Source: Punica granatum (taxonomy: Eukaryota > Streptophyta > Magnoliopsida > Myrtales > Lythraceae). Taken from it: a stretch of 64,000 nucleotides of DNA. A program made the translations under genes and the position numbers. The stretch is from contig NC_045130.1 in NCBI RefSeq assembly GCF_007655135.1, positions 14,074,001 to 14,138,000 on the forward strand. Direction: 5' to 3'. The notes below the pieces were generated by a model, which did no database searches, was not told the origin of the DNA, and worked only from the letters and a program-made list of their open reading frames with translations. Below, in pieces: positions 50,642 through 63,063 of this stretch (position 1 is the stretch's first letter; every line of letters starts with the position of its first letter).

Positions 50642-53412
50642 TTTCAACGGCATTTTGAAAATTATATGAAGCAAACTCTATAATATGAAAGCAAAGATTT
50701 GGAGTAGATTTGACCCGTTCTTCATCGTAAAAAGCGAGTTCCAGTGACTAAACTCTTTCTCATGAACGAGAGACGCAGAATCGAAATTGACAGCAAAGTT
50801 AGGTGGTCCGAAAGATTTTTATATCTATTTTTATCTAAATTCAGTGCGAAGATTCTAAAGATAATTTGTGGTTTAAAATTTTATTATTATCAATTATTTA
50901 TGAGAAAACGATGTTTCCCTATTCGTGACGCGGTAATGCGACGTGTCACCGTAGGAGATCTGGCCTATGAAGTGATCTTCCTTTTGGTAATCAATATCTC
51001 TCTTTTTTTTTTCCCTCTGTATTTTTATTTTAGATAAGATTATATAAATAGAAAATATTTGAGGTTCATGCTCCATGGGATTTCCAGTATCTATCTTGTG
51101 CATATCTTTAGTGGCCCATTAGATTCTAGATCCTACGACTAGAATAATCGCCATTGCTTTTTAGTCTTTTTAATGATTATAATTTTTTATAAGCAATTTA
51201 ATGATTATAAATTATAAATATCAAAACGCGGAGTAATAAATTGATTGTATACGATAGGGTAGTAGAGAAAAAACATATAAATCTCCAGACGAAGGACGAC
51301 ACATGATTCATTGAAGCTGGCCGTCGGTGTAGCATAATTTATTTACATGAAGCAAAGTATAAAGTCAATTTCATGGAATTTCCAAATATTGTTATCGTCA
51401 TAATAATAAATATGCGATTTTGCATGATAGAATCTAAATGGGGAAGCCAAGGTAGTATAAACTCAACCCTATGAGACCGAGTTTCGTGATCGTAGGTAAC
51501 TAAAAAAGAACTTGGGCGTATAAATCGGTATTATGCGAATAAATTTCTGCCAATCCAAGAGCACTCTAGTCTTCGTCTCAATCAAGTAGTTCTTTTGCCA
51601 TTCTTCATCGACAAACGCTGTCTTCCAATTTATTTTTCTCTTCAAAGAATTTATTGAGTACAAAAAATACATGCGCTTTTTGAGTTATATAAAATGAGGG
51701 GAAAAGTAATTATTAAAGTTCCAAGACGATTTTCTCTACGGAAAATCATAAAACTACTGGGCAACATTTGAATTTATAGAGATAGGAAAGATTGATTTCA
51801 CACCTATAATTCATCGAAAAAATAATTAAAATAAATAATAGAAGAGGTCAATATGTCGTGACCAAGAAAGTCCATCATCATTTTTATTTGGTTCAGCAAT
51901 CAATAATTGTCCATTGAGGATAAAAATGAGTACATGATAAAATGTTCAAGAGAATATTATAAAAACAGAAAAAATATAAGAAAGTCTACCATCATTAATT
52001 AATAGGTTAGTCAAATGCGTATTATATATTTAATATGTACTTAGTTAAAAACAGCTGGATCTAGCTATATTGAGATTGAAGTGCCCATTTATTCTGTCAC
52101 CCAACAATAACAATAGTAATAATAATTAATAAAAAATATAATATTGGAAGCTAATTGAGATACATGATTTGTGTGGTTCTGAAGTTAATGGAAGTAAAAT
52201 GATTTATGAAATTATTAATTACAGATGATGTCATAAATGTCCGGATGTGCGTGACTCTGGGGTTACGATCGACGGCTAATTCCACCGGCAACGGCACTGG
52301 CAGCGGCAGTCCGCGACCTGTACCAATGAACGAACGACAGAACACAGGCTGTCTGTACGGTTTCCGCGTTGACTGCTTGGGACAGCCGCCATTTGACAGT
52401 ACGTATTTCTTCACAGAATCTCTTACATCATCCGTACATTTCAGCTGGTCCCCCGGTGGACTGCTCATTTACGATAAGCTGTGCCATGAGATTTGAATTT
52501 TTATAAAAGGAAATAATAATAATAACACGTATCAATATATATTGATTCAATTGATACTATATTTATTTTTTAAAATAAAATTTTAAATTCATGTAATTTG
52601 AATAGTAAAAATTTAAATTAGCAAAGTTATATTATTAAGTGGGGTGAATCCAATTTAAATTAAATTAATTAAAGTTTATTGAATTTTTCAATAATAGGAT
52701 GCACATCTAAAAAAGAAGAAGAAGAAGACGGCGACGACATTAATGATAGAGACTCTCTGTTATACAGCATATGTACCAGTAGGAGCACCTTTTGCAATTA
52801 AGATGTCAATTGGTCCAGATTTAAGTGATCGACGCTTTTGCCGACTAAATAGTTGTTGAAAAGTTATCGACATTTTTCTGCTCATTTTAAAGGTCGGTTT
52901 GTTATGTTATATAACGATTTAAAAATTAAATGAATAATACTTTGATGTAATTATTTTATCTATGTCAAATAGACTAGTTGAATGGCCACGTGCGTTACAC
53001 GTGGTGTGCATCTCCATGATTTTACCATATTAATTTATAATTATGAGTTGAATGTACAATGTCAGTAATAAGTAACTAAATTGTGCGAATTTAATGTAAG
53101 TAATTATATATATGTACATATAGCTATTCTTTTTATCTCTTAAGTTTTTTTTTTTTTTTTTTTTACAGTTGAGATATCATATGCATTTATTTAATGTAAA
53201 ACACAAAATTCCCAAGCTTTATATGATACTTGCCATGGTCACAGACTCTGATTTGTTGGTCCAGAAATTCTTTTTCTTTTGTTTTGGACAATTTCATTCC
53301 TTTATATAATATATAGATCAATATCCAAACCGATACGAAATTTCAGGTACAAGGACGCTGCAAATCATAACAACACTAAACTGAAACAAAATAACAGGTC
53401 AAACAAAAATAT
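50174..53412. other. Intergenic, AT-rich with one GC-richer patch
   Basis: (AT)n tracts are at 50281-50302 and 50610-50628. A GC-richer stretch at 52240-52490 has a 96-codon plus-strand frame with a Ser/Gly/Thr-rich start that I do not recognise. The remainder is AT-rich and featureless. Confidence 0.4.
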
Positions 53413-53625
53413 TACCAGCACCACCTCTCTATACTATCAGTAAGTGGTCCAACAGAAAGTAAATTATCATACCACAAGTCGATACAACTGGTAGTTGATG
53501 TGAGATTTGGTTGAGCCCCTAAACTGCAGAATCTGTCATCAGCTCCAGGAGCTACTATTTTGTGGCTTGAGACCCAATATTTTCTTATTTCTCTAGCATC
53601 TGTGCATTGGTCTCGACATACCAAT
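53413..53625 (-). pseudogene. Unidentified exon-like fragment next to the copia element
   Basis: A 71-codon open frame reads LVCRDQCTDAREIRKYW, then HKIVAPGADDRFCSLG and a WYDNLLSVGPLTDSIERW ending, followed at once by a donor-like GTAATA. Residue composition is protein-like. The left LTR of the copia element abuts its upstream end, so the retrotransposon landed at or just before this exon. I do not recognise the family and found no partner exons. It may be a gene relic. Confidence 0.35.
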
Positions 53626-54160
53626 TGTTGGGGAAATGGGTGGAGACGATCGATCCGGAGGCGATGTGGTGTTAACACGATAGGATTCGAGGCGCGAATG
53701 ACACTTTTCAAAGAGAACTATATGCCCCCACACAAAGTTACTAGAGGGTTAAGGCAAAAGTCCTCCCGGGATATAACGAAACCTTATGAATTTCTTCAAC
53801 TAACAAAATCGAGGAATTCCCTAACTCTCACTCTGATTTCTGGAATTTTCTTAATCATAATTTGAGCACTATAGCGTCTCTATTTATATGCACTCAGTGG
53901 ACACTATCGAAGAGTCAGAACCATTCGTATTGGACGTAACTCTTAGATAGAACATCACCCATGGATAAGCAATTAATGATCTTACATGAACACTTAGTTA
54001 ATGTAGACACTTCCATATACATTACTTGTCTTGCACTCAAATGTATCCATTGAATGAATGAACCTTCACTTCGTAATCCGAATTCGTCCAAATACTCATG
54101 AATCACCCTAAGTGGCCCATTAATCAAATCCAATGAATTTGCAATCTATAATTTCCAACA
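53626..54160 (-). repeat. 3' LTR of the copia element
   Basis: This is the downstream LTR in element orientation. It is preceded internally by the polypurine tract at about 54161-54170. Confidence 0.95.
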
Positions 54161-54648
54161 ATCCCCCACTAGATTGCTAATTCCAAAACACAAGTACACA
54201 ACGATCATGCATAAAAAAGTGGTGTCTGTAGATTGAACCCTTCCTTAGTGCAAACTCTCAAAGTATCAACAAATTGATTGGTGACTAGTCGCTTGAACTA
54301 TCACTCTTAAAGTCAATACCGGAAAAATCGCACACATAATCGTAAAGTATTCGAGTCAAAGTTTATTTGTTTTAGCACCGTTATAGCCATGTGCTCATTT
54401 CGTTTCATGAATATGTACGAGAGAAAAAACCATAAAGAAAACTTTCGTTGAAGCGGCACCACTTCATGTCCATATAGGTGGATTTCATGACAACTAATGT
54501 CCATCCATTAAGAATAAAACTCATCCTCCTAAAACTCAAGCACTAAATCCTAATTTACGATGTCATTCGATAACTTGTTATTACCCTTTGAACCTTAAAA
54601 CTAACTTTTGGCTAGAATGAGGTAGGGTTCCCATTATCAATGACGCGA

Positions 54649-56517
54649 TTAGAACGTTTTTAAACCCATCTTAGCGGTGGTACTCTTAACCAAATCCCTT
54701 GACAAACATTTCGTCAATGGGTCCGCTAAATTGTCAATTGACCTAATATAGGTAACAGTTATCACACCGTCCCTAATCAATTCTCTCACATACTCATGTC
54801 TCAAACTTATATGTCTAGACTTTCCATTATACACCTTATTATACGCTCGAGACATGGTGGATTCACTATCACAATATACGGAAATAGCGAACCTACGTTG
54901 TGGCCACAACTTTATATCTAGCAAGAGATCTTTTAGCCATTTCGCTTCCTTGCCGGCAGCCGCCAAGGCGATAAATTCAGCCTCCATAGTTGAATGTGAG
55001 ATACAAGTTTGTTTCTTGGAAGCCCAACTAATGGTTCCACCTCCAATCGTAAAAATCCATCCCGATGTGGACTTATTGTCACTTAGACTCGTAATCCAAC
55101 TTGCATATGAGTAACCTTCTAGTACTGCGGGATAATCACCATAGAATAATCCCAAATTTTTGGTCTTCCTAAGATAACCAAGAATCCTCCAAATTCCTTT
55201 CCAATGATCGGTACTAGGACAACTTGTAAATCTCACCAATTTGCATACAGCAAATGCGATATCGGGTTTGGTGCAATGCATTGCATACATTAGACTTCCA
55301 ATTGCGTTAGCGTACTCTAATTGCGCTATAGCCCTGCCATTATTATCACTTAACTTGAAGTTCGGATCGAATGGAGTGTTTGAATCCTTGATATTCAAGT
55401 GTTTGAACTTCTCTAATACTTTCTCGATGTAGTGAGATTGGCTTAGTGCAAAGCCCCTTTCATGCTTTTGCACCTTTATACCTAGAATTGTATCTACCTC
55501 GTTGAGATCTTTCATCTTAAAATTCGAGACTAGATACTTTTTGATCTTACGAACACCTTCCAAATCTGTCCCAAAGATCAACAAATCGTCCACATAGAAA
55601 CAAATAATTACACTGTACATATCGGTGAATTTAGTGTAAATACACTTATCCGCACAATTATGCGAAAAATTATATAACAAAATAACCGAGTCAAATTTCT
55701 TATGCCACTGTTTAGACGCTTGTTTCAAACCATATAATGACTTGATCAATTTACACACCTTATGTTCATTCCCGGGAAGCACAAAGCCTTCCGGTTGCTC
55801 CATGTAGACTTCCTCTTCGAGATCACCATTCAAAAAAGCCGTCTTAACATCCATTTGATGCACATGTAACTTATGGATAGATGCAAGTGCCATAAGGACT
55901 CGAATGGAAGTCATCCTAACCACCAGTGCATAGGTGTCAAAATAATTTAGGCCTTTATTTTGCCTAAATCCTTTTGCCACCAATCTAGCCTTAAAAGTCG
56001 GAGAACCCCCGGTTGGGTTATTCTTCCTTTTAAACACCCATTTACACCCGATAAGTTTCGATCATTGAGGAAGATCAACTAGTATCCAAGTATTATTGAA
56101 CAATATTGAATCCATTTCATCATTGATCGGCTCTTTTCAAAATGCCGTATCCCTAGAAGCCATGGCTTCACCATAGGTTTATGGATCATCTTCCACATTA
56201 AGCATTACGAGGATCTTCCTAATTACAGATTCTCTATCTCCCTCAACGAGATACGCTAGAGATTGCGAAGAAATGAAATCGGGACCAAAGTCCTTTTCTT
56301 TTCTCACACTTTGACTTTTCCTCGGCTCCGTATCCTTATTGTTACAAAGACGTCTCTTGTTTTGATCACTTTAGATTATTGGTTCATATTCTTATTCCGA
56401 ATCCACTGAATCGTCGAAAAACTTGCTTTCAATGAATACAACATCTCTCGTTTCAATTATCGAATTTGACACCAAGTCAATAACACGATAAGCCTTAGAA
56501 TGTTGGGCATATCCGAT
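54649..56517 (-). pseudogene. Copia integrase C-terminal remnant, reverse transcriptase and RNase H (broken)
   Basis: From 56517 the frame reads GVFIGYAQHSKAYRV, the segment after the integrase core, but stops interrupt it between about 56390 and 56050. From 56037 a long frame holds the RVT_2 domain: KARLVAKGF, MDVKTAFLNG, the LYGLKQ motif and the catalytic FYVDDLLIF. RNase H follows with STMEAEFIAL and YCDSEST. The first RNase H acidic position, usually GYSDASW, reads GYSYASW, so a catalytic Asp is lost. The frame ends at 54649. Confidence 0.9.
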
Positions 56518-56527
56518 GAATACACCC

Positions 56528-57553
56528 TTAATGGCTCTTGGTTTGTTGCCGGTCGTTACACACATGGACAGTAGCTCCGGAGTCGAGCCACCAATTATAA
56601 GACTTATTGATCATGGCTATGTTGAGTTCGGTAATCATACCAATCTCCAAGCTCTCGATTCCTCCTGTAACCATGGCCACTAAGTCCATATCCCCAACCA
56701 TATTAGCTTTGGAAGTTGTGGCATCTTTCTCATTTTTGAGAAGTTTACAATCCTTAATGTAGTGCCCTTTCTTATTGCAATGATAGCAATTGCGAGACTT
56801 TCTCTTCTTGTCTTGCGTGTCCTCGGTCTCGGACGTAGCATTTCGCTTGCCTTTACGAGAGTTCTTGGACTCACTCACATGGTTCACTTTAGAACCTTGG
56901 GGAAGATACACCGCATCGCGCTTCCGAGTTTCCTCTTCAATACGCAAATGCCTAAGTATTTTCTCCATAGTGAAGTCCTCCGCCATATGCGGGAGTTTCT
57001 TCCGGTAATCGTTCCAAGACGATAGCAACTTTGAGATGATAGCCCCGACTTGTAGAGATTCTGGAATAATAACTTTCAGGTCATGAAGCCTGCTTACAAG
57101 GATTTGTCGTTCATGCACTTGATCCATGATAGGGACACTATCGAGCATTTTGAATTCGAAATACTTCATCATTAAAAATTTATCGGTACCTTGCCACTCG
57201 GTGTTGTATTTCTCCTTAAGAGCTTTCCATATCTCCATCGGGGATTGCATCGACATGTAGAGATCGTACAGTCGATCGGACAAAGTGTTGAGAATGTGTC
57301 AACGACATGTGAATTTGTCTTCCTCTCGCTTCTTATTGAGTTCGGCCACCTTTGCGATTTCCTCGGGGGTTGCATCGGGGGTGGGATCCTCTGAGGGTTG
57401 CAGGTTATGGTCCAGAACGTACACCACATTTAAGACGGTAAGGAGGAACAACATCTCGTCCTTCCAACGGTTGAAGTTTGTGCCGTCAAATCGATCGAGT
57501 TTCACGAACTCTTGGTTCATTACTTTGAACGCGGTGGTAGCCTCCGTCGCCAT
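56528..57553 (-). pseudogene. Copia gag and protease with an in-frame stop
   Basis: Gag starts at the ATG at 57553 (MATEATTAFK), with the DRFDGTNFNRWKDEM block. A TGA at 57299-57301 interrupts the frame once, after FTCR, and the same frame then continues with HILNTLSDRL. The zinc knuckle CYHCNKKGHYIKDC (CX2CX4HX4C) and the protease motif LDSGATVHV are present. The frame ends soon after, at the integrase deletion junction. Confidence 0.9.
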
Positions 57554-57574
57554 CTCAAAATAGTTCTCTTTGAT

Positions 57575-58109
57575 TGTTGGGGAAATGGGTGGAGACGATC
57601 GATCTGGAGGCGATGTGGGGTTAACACGATAGGATTTGAGGCGTGAATAATGCTTTCCAAAGAGAATTACTTGCCCCCACACAAAGTTGCTAGAGGGTTA
57701 AGGCAAAGGTCCTCCCGGGATAGAACAAAACCTTATGAATTCCTTCAACTAGCAAAATCGAGGAATTCCCTAACTCTCACTTTGATTTCTAGAATTTTCT
57801 TAATCATAATTTGAGCACTATAGCGTCTCTATTTATATGCATTCAATGGACACTATCGAAGAGTCAGAACCCTTCGTATTGGACGTAACTCTTAGATGGA
57901 ACATCACCCATGGATAAGCAATTAATGATCTTACATGAACATTTAGTTAATGTAGACACTTCCATATACATTACTTGTCTTGCACTCAAATGTACCCATT
58001 GAATGAATGAACCTTCACTTCGTAACCCAAATTCGTCCAAGTACTCATGAATCACCTTAAGTGACCCATTAATAAAATCCAATAAATTTACAATTTATAA
58101 TTTCCAACA
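57575..58109 (-). repeat. 5' LTR of the copia element
   Basis: This is the upstream LTR in element orientation. Gag begins 22 bp inside it. Confidence 0.95.
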
Positions 58110-58920
58110 CCAATAAGATTTCATTTAACAAAAGCAAATGATCATAAGGTTTTGCACATGAAACAGTTGTTTTAACTCAAATGCCAATCACAACCAAATA
58201 GATTGATTTTAATGGTGATAGTTCTGAAATTTCACATTTTACAATTATTCATCTCTAATCGAAAAACAACAAAGAAGACACAACTAAAAGGGCCTAAAAA
58301 GGGAGAAGGGAGGGAAGGAAAAAGGAAAAAGGAAAAAGGTCTCTTGAATGTTATCTAATTGGTTGCACTCTCTACGGGAACATATGCCGAATTAGTCAAA
58401 GAAAATCTATTTCCATTCATCAACAATTATTAAGAATTTTTTATTTGTGGAGATAGAAATGTTTATGTTTTCGATGAAATGCAAGTTAACGCTAATCTTT
58501 TAATTGAGACTAATGTTTTACTTTCGTATTGTTTGGTTGTGATTACGAGATACTTTTAATTCATATCAAACCCCTACCGCAAGTAATAAATATTCAAATT
58601 AAAAATTGTTGAGAGAAATGTTATAGTTTTTATAATGTACGAAATACTAATTAGCATAGTTTTGAAAATTTTGGATTATTTATTATTTATTGAGACCTCA
58701 TAACTTTTACATACATATAATTCATCATTAGTTTGATTTATATTTTATATTAATTATTACACAATTTTTTATGATAAAACTATAATTTCAGATAAGCATC
58801 TCTCATCACTCTTCCCCTCAATACATCTGTCCACTTTTCCATGTCATGGCTTTTTTGTTTTTGTCTGTTCACACTCTCTCTCAGTCTAAGTGATTTTTCT
58901 TTCTCCCAATTTTTTTAATT

Positions 58921-59102
58921 TTTTTCGATATAATCCTGATATTCGGAAGACCAATTAAGTTTCGAATAATCTAGTTGAGCAGGGTCGGCCCATTAAAGGG
59001 TAAAGCTTTCCTAGCGTAGATTTTCTGTATTCACAAGGTCTTGAACACAAGATTTTCTTAAGCGGAAGAAGCGTCGAATCGCTTGACCCAACTCATGTTG
59101 GT
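58921..59102 (-). mobile_element. tRNA-derived SINE, copy 3
   Basis: This minus-strand copy has the best-preserved Pol III boxes: an A-box-like TGGGTCAAGCGATTCGAC and a B-box-like GTGTTCAAGACC about 45 bases later. It also has the family 3' motif (TTCCGAATATCAGGAT). The flanks are T/A-rich and only an imperfect target duplication can be proposed. Confidence 0.65.
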
Positions 59103-60330
59103 ATTTTTTAAATTTTTTATCACTATAACAATTATATATAATTACCATGCACAGTAAGTTTCAGTCAATTTGAATTTTATTTTTAATTATTTTGTCGTAA
59201 TATTTTAATTTATCAACAGCACGTAGTATGGATGCACGATTTAATCATATATAATTGTGACTTATTAGCAAATATTCATTTGTAGGTTGAAAATGGAGGG
59301 GGTATCATAACCCATTTTGAAATACAATGTTATATATATTTACATGTGCAACTTCGAGAAATCATATAGCATCATCTTTAGATCAATAATTTTTAGTCGA
59401 TCTATGATTAATTATCACAAGTTGATTTGCAATATAAATAATATATAACATTTCATTATCATAAATAATCTATGTTTATCTCAAATACACCTGTAGTCAA
59501 ATTTATAATAAACGACCTACATAGAATAAGCATTTGAAAAAATATACTAGGCCGAGCTTTGCACTCTGCAAATCCATATCGTAACACTCATATTGATATG
59601 GTCGATAACCATCAGGCTAGAAAAGTCTGAGGACCTGGGCTCCACGTGAAACATTTCGACGAAAGGCCATGAGGTTGAGCTTAGGGCTAGTAATCTGTGT
59701 TGTGATGTGTTTGTACAGGTTGAGTCTAAACAAGTTTGTATAAAAAATGCTTAAATCCGGACACGACATGTTTATTAAATATGAAAAAAAAACTGAAAAT
59801 CCAAAGACAACCCATTTATTCATGGATTGACACTGATCTACCTACTTAACCCATTTAATTAAGTGTCTCTAATTGTGTACGTGTATATATACCTACACGA
59901 TTCAACACAAATACCTAAAATGAATCCATTCCTACAATTTACACAATTAAAACCAACTAAATTGTTAACACAATGATAACTATACAAAATTAACATAGTA
60001 AAGTACTCTTAAATAAAATCACACTCATTATCTTATAAAAATATCACAACATACTTTATCTAAGTTTATAAGCCGAAGACTAATACCCTCATAAATGGGT
60101 AAATAAGTTAATAGGTTTAGTAACATGATAAAACACGTTTAATTGAATGGGTATAGTCGTATTTGTACGAGTTACACGGGTTCAACCTGTTAAAGCACTA
60201 TTATTTATATGGGTTACGTGGGTTCAACCCGTTTAGATCGAAAACATGTTTAGCCAAATCCGAACCTATTTAATTCAGTATCGTATCTATGTCGTATTAT
60301 TGTGTTATGTCAAAAAATGCCAACCCTAAT
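59103..60330. other. Intergenic, degenerate repeat DNA
   Basis: AT-rich DNA. The part from about 60100 to 60300 repeats ACACGGGTTCAACC(T/C)GTT-like phrases, a pattern common in decayed plant transposons. No coding sequence is recognised. Confidence 0.4.
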
Positions 60331-61180
60331 TGAGCCCAAAGACAGACCCATAAGGTCTAAAAGCTGGGTAAGGGCTCGATGAGACCCTTTCCAAAGCTAG
60401 GAACTCGGCAAGCTCCTCGACACCGGAGGGGCTCAACGTGCATCTCCCTTAAGTTAGGGCTCAACGAGCCCTTTCGCTGAAGCTAGGGGCTTAACAAATC
60501 CCTCGTCACTAGAAGGGCTAGACAAGCCCCTTCCTTAAATGGGGAATTTACCTAAAATGATCCATAATTTATCCGTTTTGTCAAATATATCATATGCTTT
60601 TTTTGGTCAAATCTATCACATAATTTACTTTTTGCATCAAATCTATCACGGCGTTATCTTTTTCATCGACATCTAACGGCCGTGCTGACGTGGCGTTCAC
60701 GTGACAAGTGTGGCCCACTATCCCTTCACGTGCTACGTCAGTACGGCCGTTAGATGTTGACGGAAAATATAACATCGGAATAGATTTGATGTAAAAAATA
60801 AACCATATGATATATCTGACAAAAAAAAGCATATGATAGATTTGACAAAATTGATAAACTATGTGCCATTTTTAGTAAAAATACGTCCTTAAATTAGGGG
60901 CTCAGCAAGCCCTTCCTCAAAAAGCCATTGGCATTGGAGGGGCTCAACAAGCCCCTCCCGTCCGCCAGGGGCTCTCCCTTCAGTCAAGGGTTCGCAAACT
61001 CTTCGGACTTATCTTGAGCCTCAGAAAAGGTTAAGCACATGACAATGGTCGGTTGGGTCTCGGCATGACCCAACCTCATCTCATGGGAAGGGACCAAGGA
61101 TGAGTTCATTGGCCCCGATTAGCAAGCCTGAACCCATGGGCCAGGGTCACCGACCCAATAAAAGGGTCCATAACGGGATT
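60331..61180. repeat. GC-rich degenerate array of GGGGCTCAACAAGCCCC-like palindromes
   Basis: Many imperfect copies of AGGGGCTCA(A/G)C(A/G)AGCCCCT occur at irregular spacing, each itself a short palindrome. The array is split by the MITE at 60541-60885. A TATAAATAC box near 61259 and the unusual composition suggest the remains of a long terminal repeat or a repetitive satellite, but I cannot define ends. Confidence 0.45.
60541..60885. mobile_element. Mutator-like fold-back MITE, 345 bp, 9-bp TSD
   Basis: The two halves are long inverted repeats of each other. The left end is AATTTACCTAAAATGATCC and the right end, on the complement, is ATTTTTACTAAAAATGGCAC. The element is flanked by perfect 9-bp direct repeats TCCTTAAAT (60532-60540 and 60886-60894). 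A 9-bp duplication with long inverted ends is typical of Mutator-like elements. The centre contains AACGGCC(G/A)T palindromic segments. There is no transposase. Confidence 0.8.
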
Positions 61181-61473
61181 TGACTAGTCAAGCGATTCGA
61201 AGCCGATTGGTATCTTAGAGAAACTCAGTTATAGCAAGGTATGCCTTTCTGAGTTTTCTATAAATACCTATCCGTAACATAGTTTTTGATAAGTTCACGA
61301 TTCATCTTCTAAAGTTTGCTTTCTTTTTGTTTTTTCGATTGTAAAGGAGGCCATAGGCCTAGTACAAAATAAAAAAAATTCTAAATATATATAATAAAAT
61401 AGTACAAATAGTCACACTTAAGTATAAAATCTTAGACCTCTTAGTTATAAGTTGAAGACGTGCATCACTGCAC

Positions 61474-61613
61474 TATATCCTCTTTCTTTGATAAAGTTTT
61501 GCTTTCTTACGTAAGTATAACTTGAGTACGTGGAGGGGTTCACTATACCCTCTTTCTTTGATAAAGTTTTGCTTTCTTAAGTAAGTATAACTCGAGTACG
61601 TGGAGGGGTTCAC
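61474..61613. repeat. 70-bp tandem duplication
   Basis: Two adjacent 70-bp copies start TATA(T/C)CCTCTTTCTTTG at 61474 and 61544 and differ at only a few positions. Confidence 0.85.
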
Positions 61614-63063
61614 AAGGAACAACGCCGGAGTCTTCTGTTGACCTTGCTTTCTGTGGTGTTCAAGGCCATCTCCACATTGACACTAAACATATAAGAGTTT
61701 GATGAGGACGTCAGTGTGTGCATAGCAGCCGCCTACCTAGTTCTCGAGGAAGATCCGTAGTCAAAGATGCAATCCTCAGATTCTTTTTTCACATCAACTT
61801 GTAAGATGTGATCAAATGTTCCCTTGTACTTTCCTCTTCCTTAGTCAATCCATGACCCGACCTCGGGACTATGGATCTTTCTCCAAGTGTTTACATATGC
61901 AAGAAGGACACAGGCCAAGGTCGAGCCCAAGATCGAACGGAATGTGGACGGGAAGCTTGAGATGGAGTGAGCACTAGCTAACTTCATCACGCTCGAGCAC
62001 TTCTTGGCCAATAGTTTTATAGGAACGTGATGGATGGATATATCGTTCTCAATCAACTAGCCAGGTATCGTTAGCTCGTGTTAAACTTATCCAATCAACT
62101 ACACATATACGCATATATATCCGATTCCATGATACAATTGTACTGCAGGAACAAACAAGCTCAATGGTGTGCATCACGATCGAAATGTCTTTTCACACCA
62201 CAATGTATATATATCATGACCAATTGAGAAGTACACACACACGCACACTAATTTTATTTTAGTACAGAGATGGACCCGCTAACGCCCACACGAACACAAA
62301 CCACACGCACAATTATTCTCTCTCTCCCCCACCTGCTTTTATTTAAAGTCCAGGCAAGAGAATATTACAACATCGGACTTTGAGAACTTCACTGATCACT
62401 TTGAGCCCAAACAGAATGAATTGTCATGGCATGTCAGTAAAGTGAATTATTATTGGATAGATGATTAGGCCCAATCGCCTTAATCTCTTTATGATCATCG
62501 GGGAACGGTTCCCTGCCACTGAAAACCATGAGGGCACAAACAAATTATTAATTATAATTAGCTATCACGCGCCACTCGTAAAACAAATTTGATCAGACCG
62601 TGTTCAATTGATTAATCAGCAATTGTCAAGCTTTTATTCGTTTCCACCAGGAAAAAAGAAGGAAAAAAGAAAAGCTTTATTCGTTATTAATTAATAAAAA
62701 CCATTCTAAATATAATTCAAGCATTTTTTTATGTCACACCGAAAAATACACTGCCAATCTGTTTCTCTGAATATGCCGTAGAACGATAGAGTTGATTAAA
62801 AAAAAATTAAAACGGCTTTTCCACCCAAAAAAACTTTTTGGAGGTTTACGTGGAGATTTCTGGCAGCCATACATCACATTGAGGACCCACTGGGCAAGTG
62901 TGGAGCCAAAATATTCCATTAGCTTTTCAGCAAAAACAAAATGAGTTGGTAATTTCCTTTTTCCTTCTAAAACCGGTTTTAATCAGTAGTCAATAATTCC
63001 TTTTTTTTAATCAATAATTAGTTTTTGAAATAAAAAGAAAATGAAAGGATAAGAATTTGAACG
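61614..63063. other. Intergenic and 3' side of the second ERF gene
   Basis: No gene is recognised. A 71-codon minus-strand frame at 61841-62056 is protein-like (LAKKCSSVMK, ending VGSWID) but unidentified and probably transposon-derived. Confidence 0.4.

Larger units (their letters stand above)
53626..58109 (-). mobile_element. Ty1/copia LTR retrotransposon, 4.5 kb, defective
   Basis: Two direct 535-bp LTRs (53626-54160 and 57575-58109) begin TGTTGG and end CCAACA. They are flanked by a 5-bp target duplication CCAAT (53621-53625 and 58110-58114). Reading on the minus strand, the order is LTR, gag, protease, a remnant of the integrase C-terminus, reverse transcriptase/RNase H, a purine tract (AGTGGGGGAT) and LTR. 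By eye the LTRs differ at about 34 positions (roughly 6%), so the insertion is not recent. The expected tRNA primer site beside the 5' LTR is degenerate. A nonsense codon, an integrase deletion and several later stops make it non-autonomous. Confidence 0.95.
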
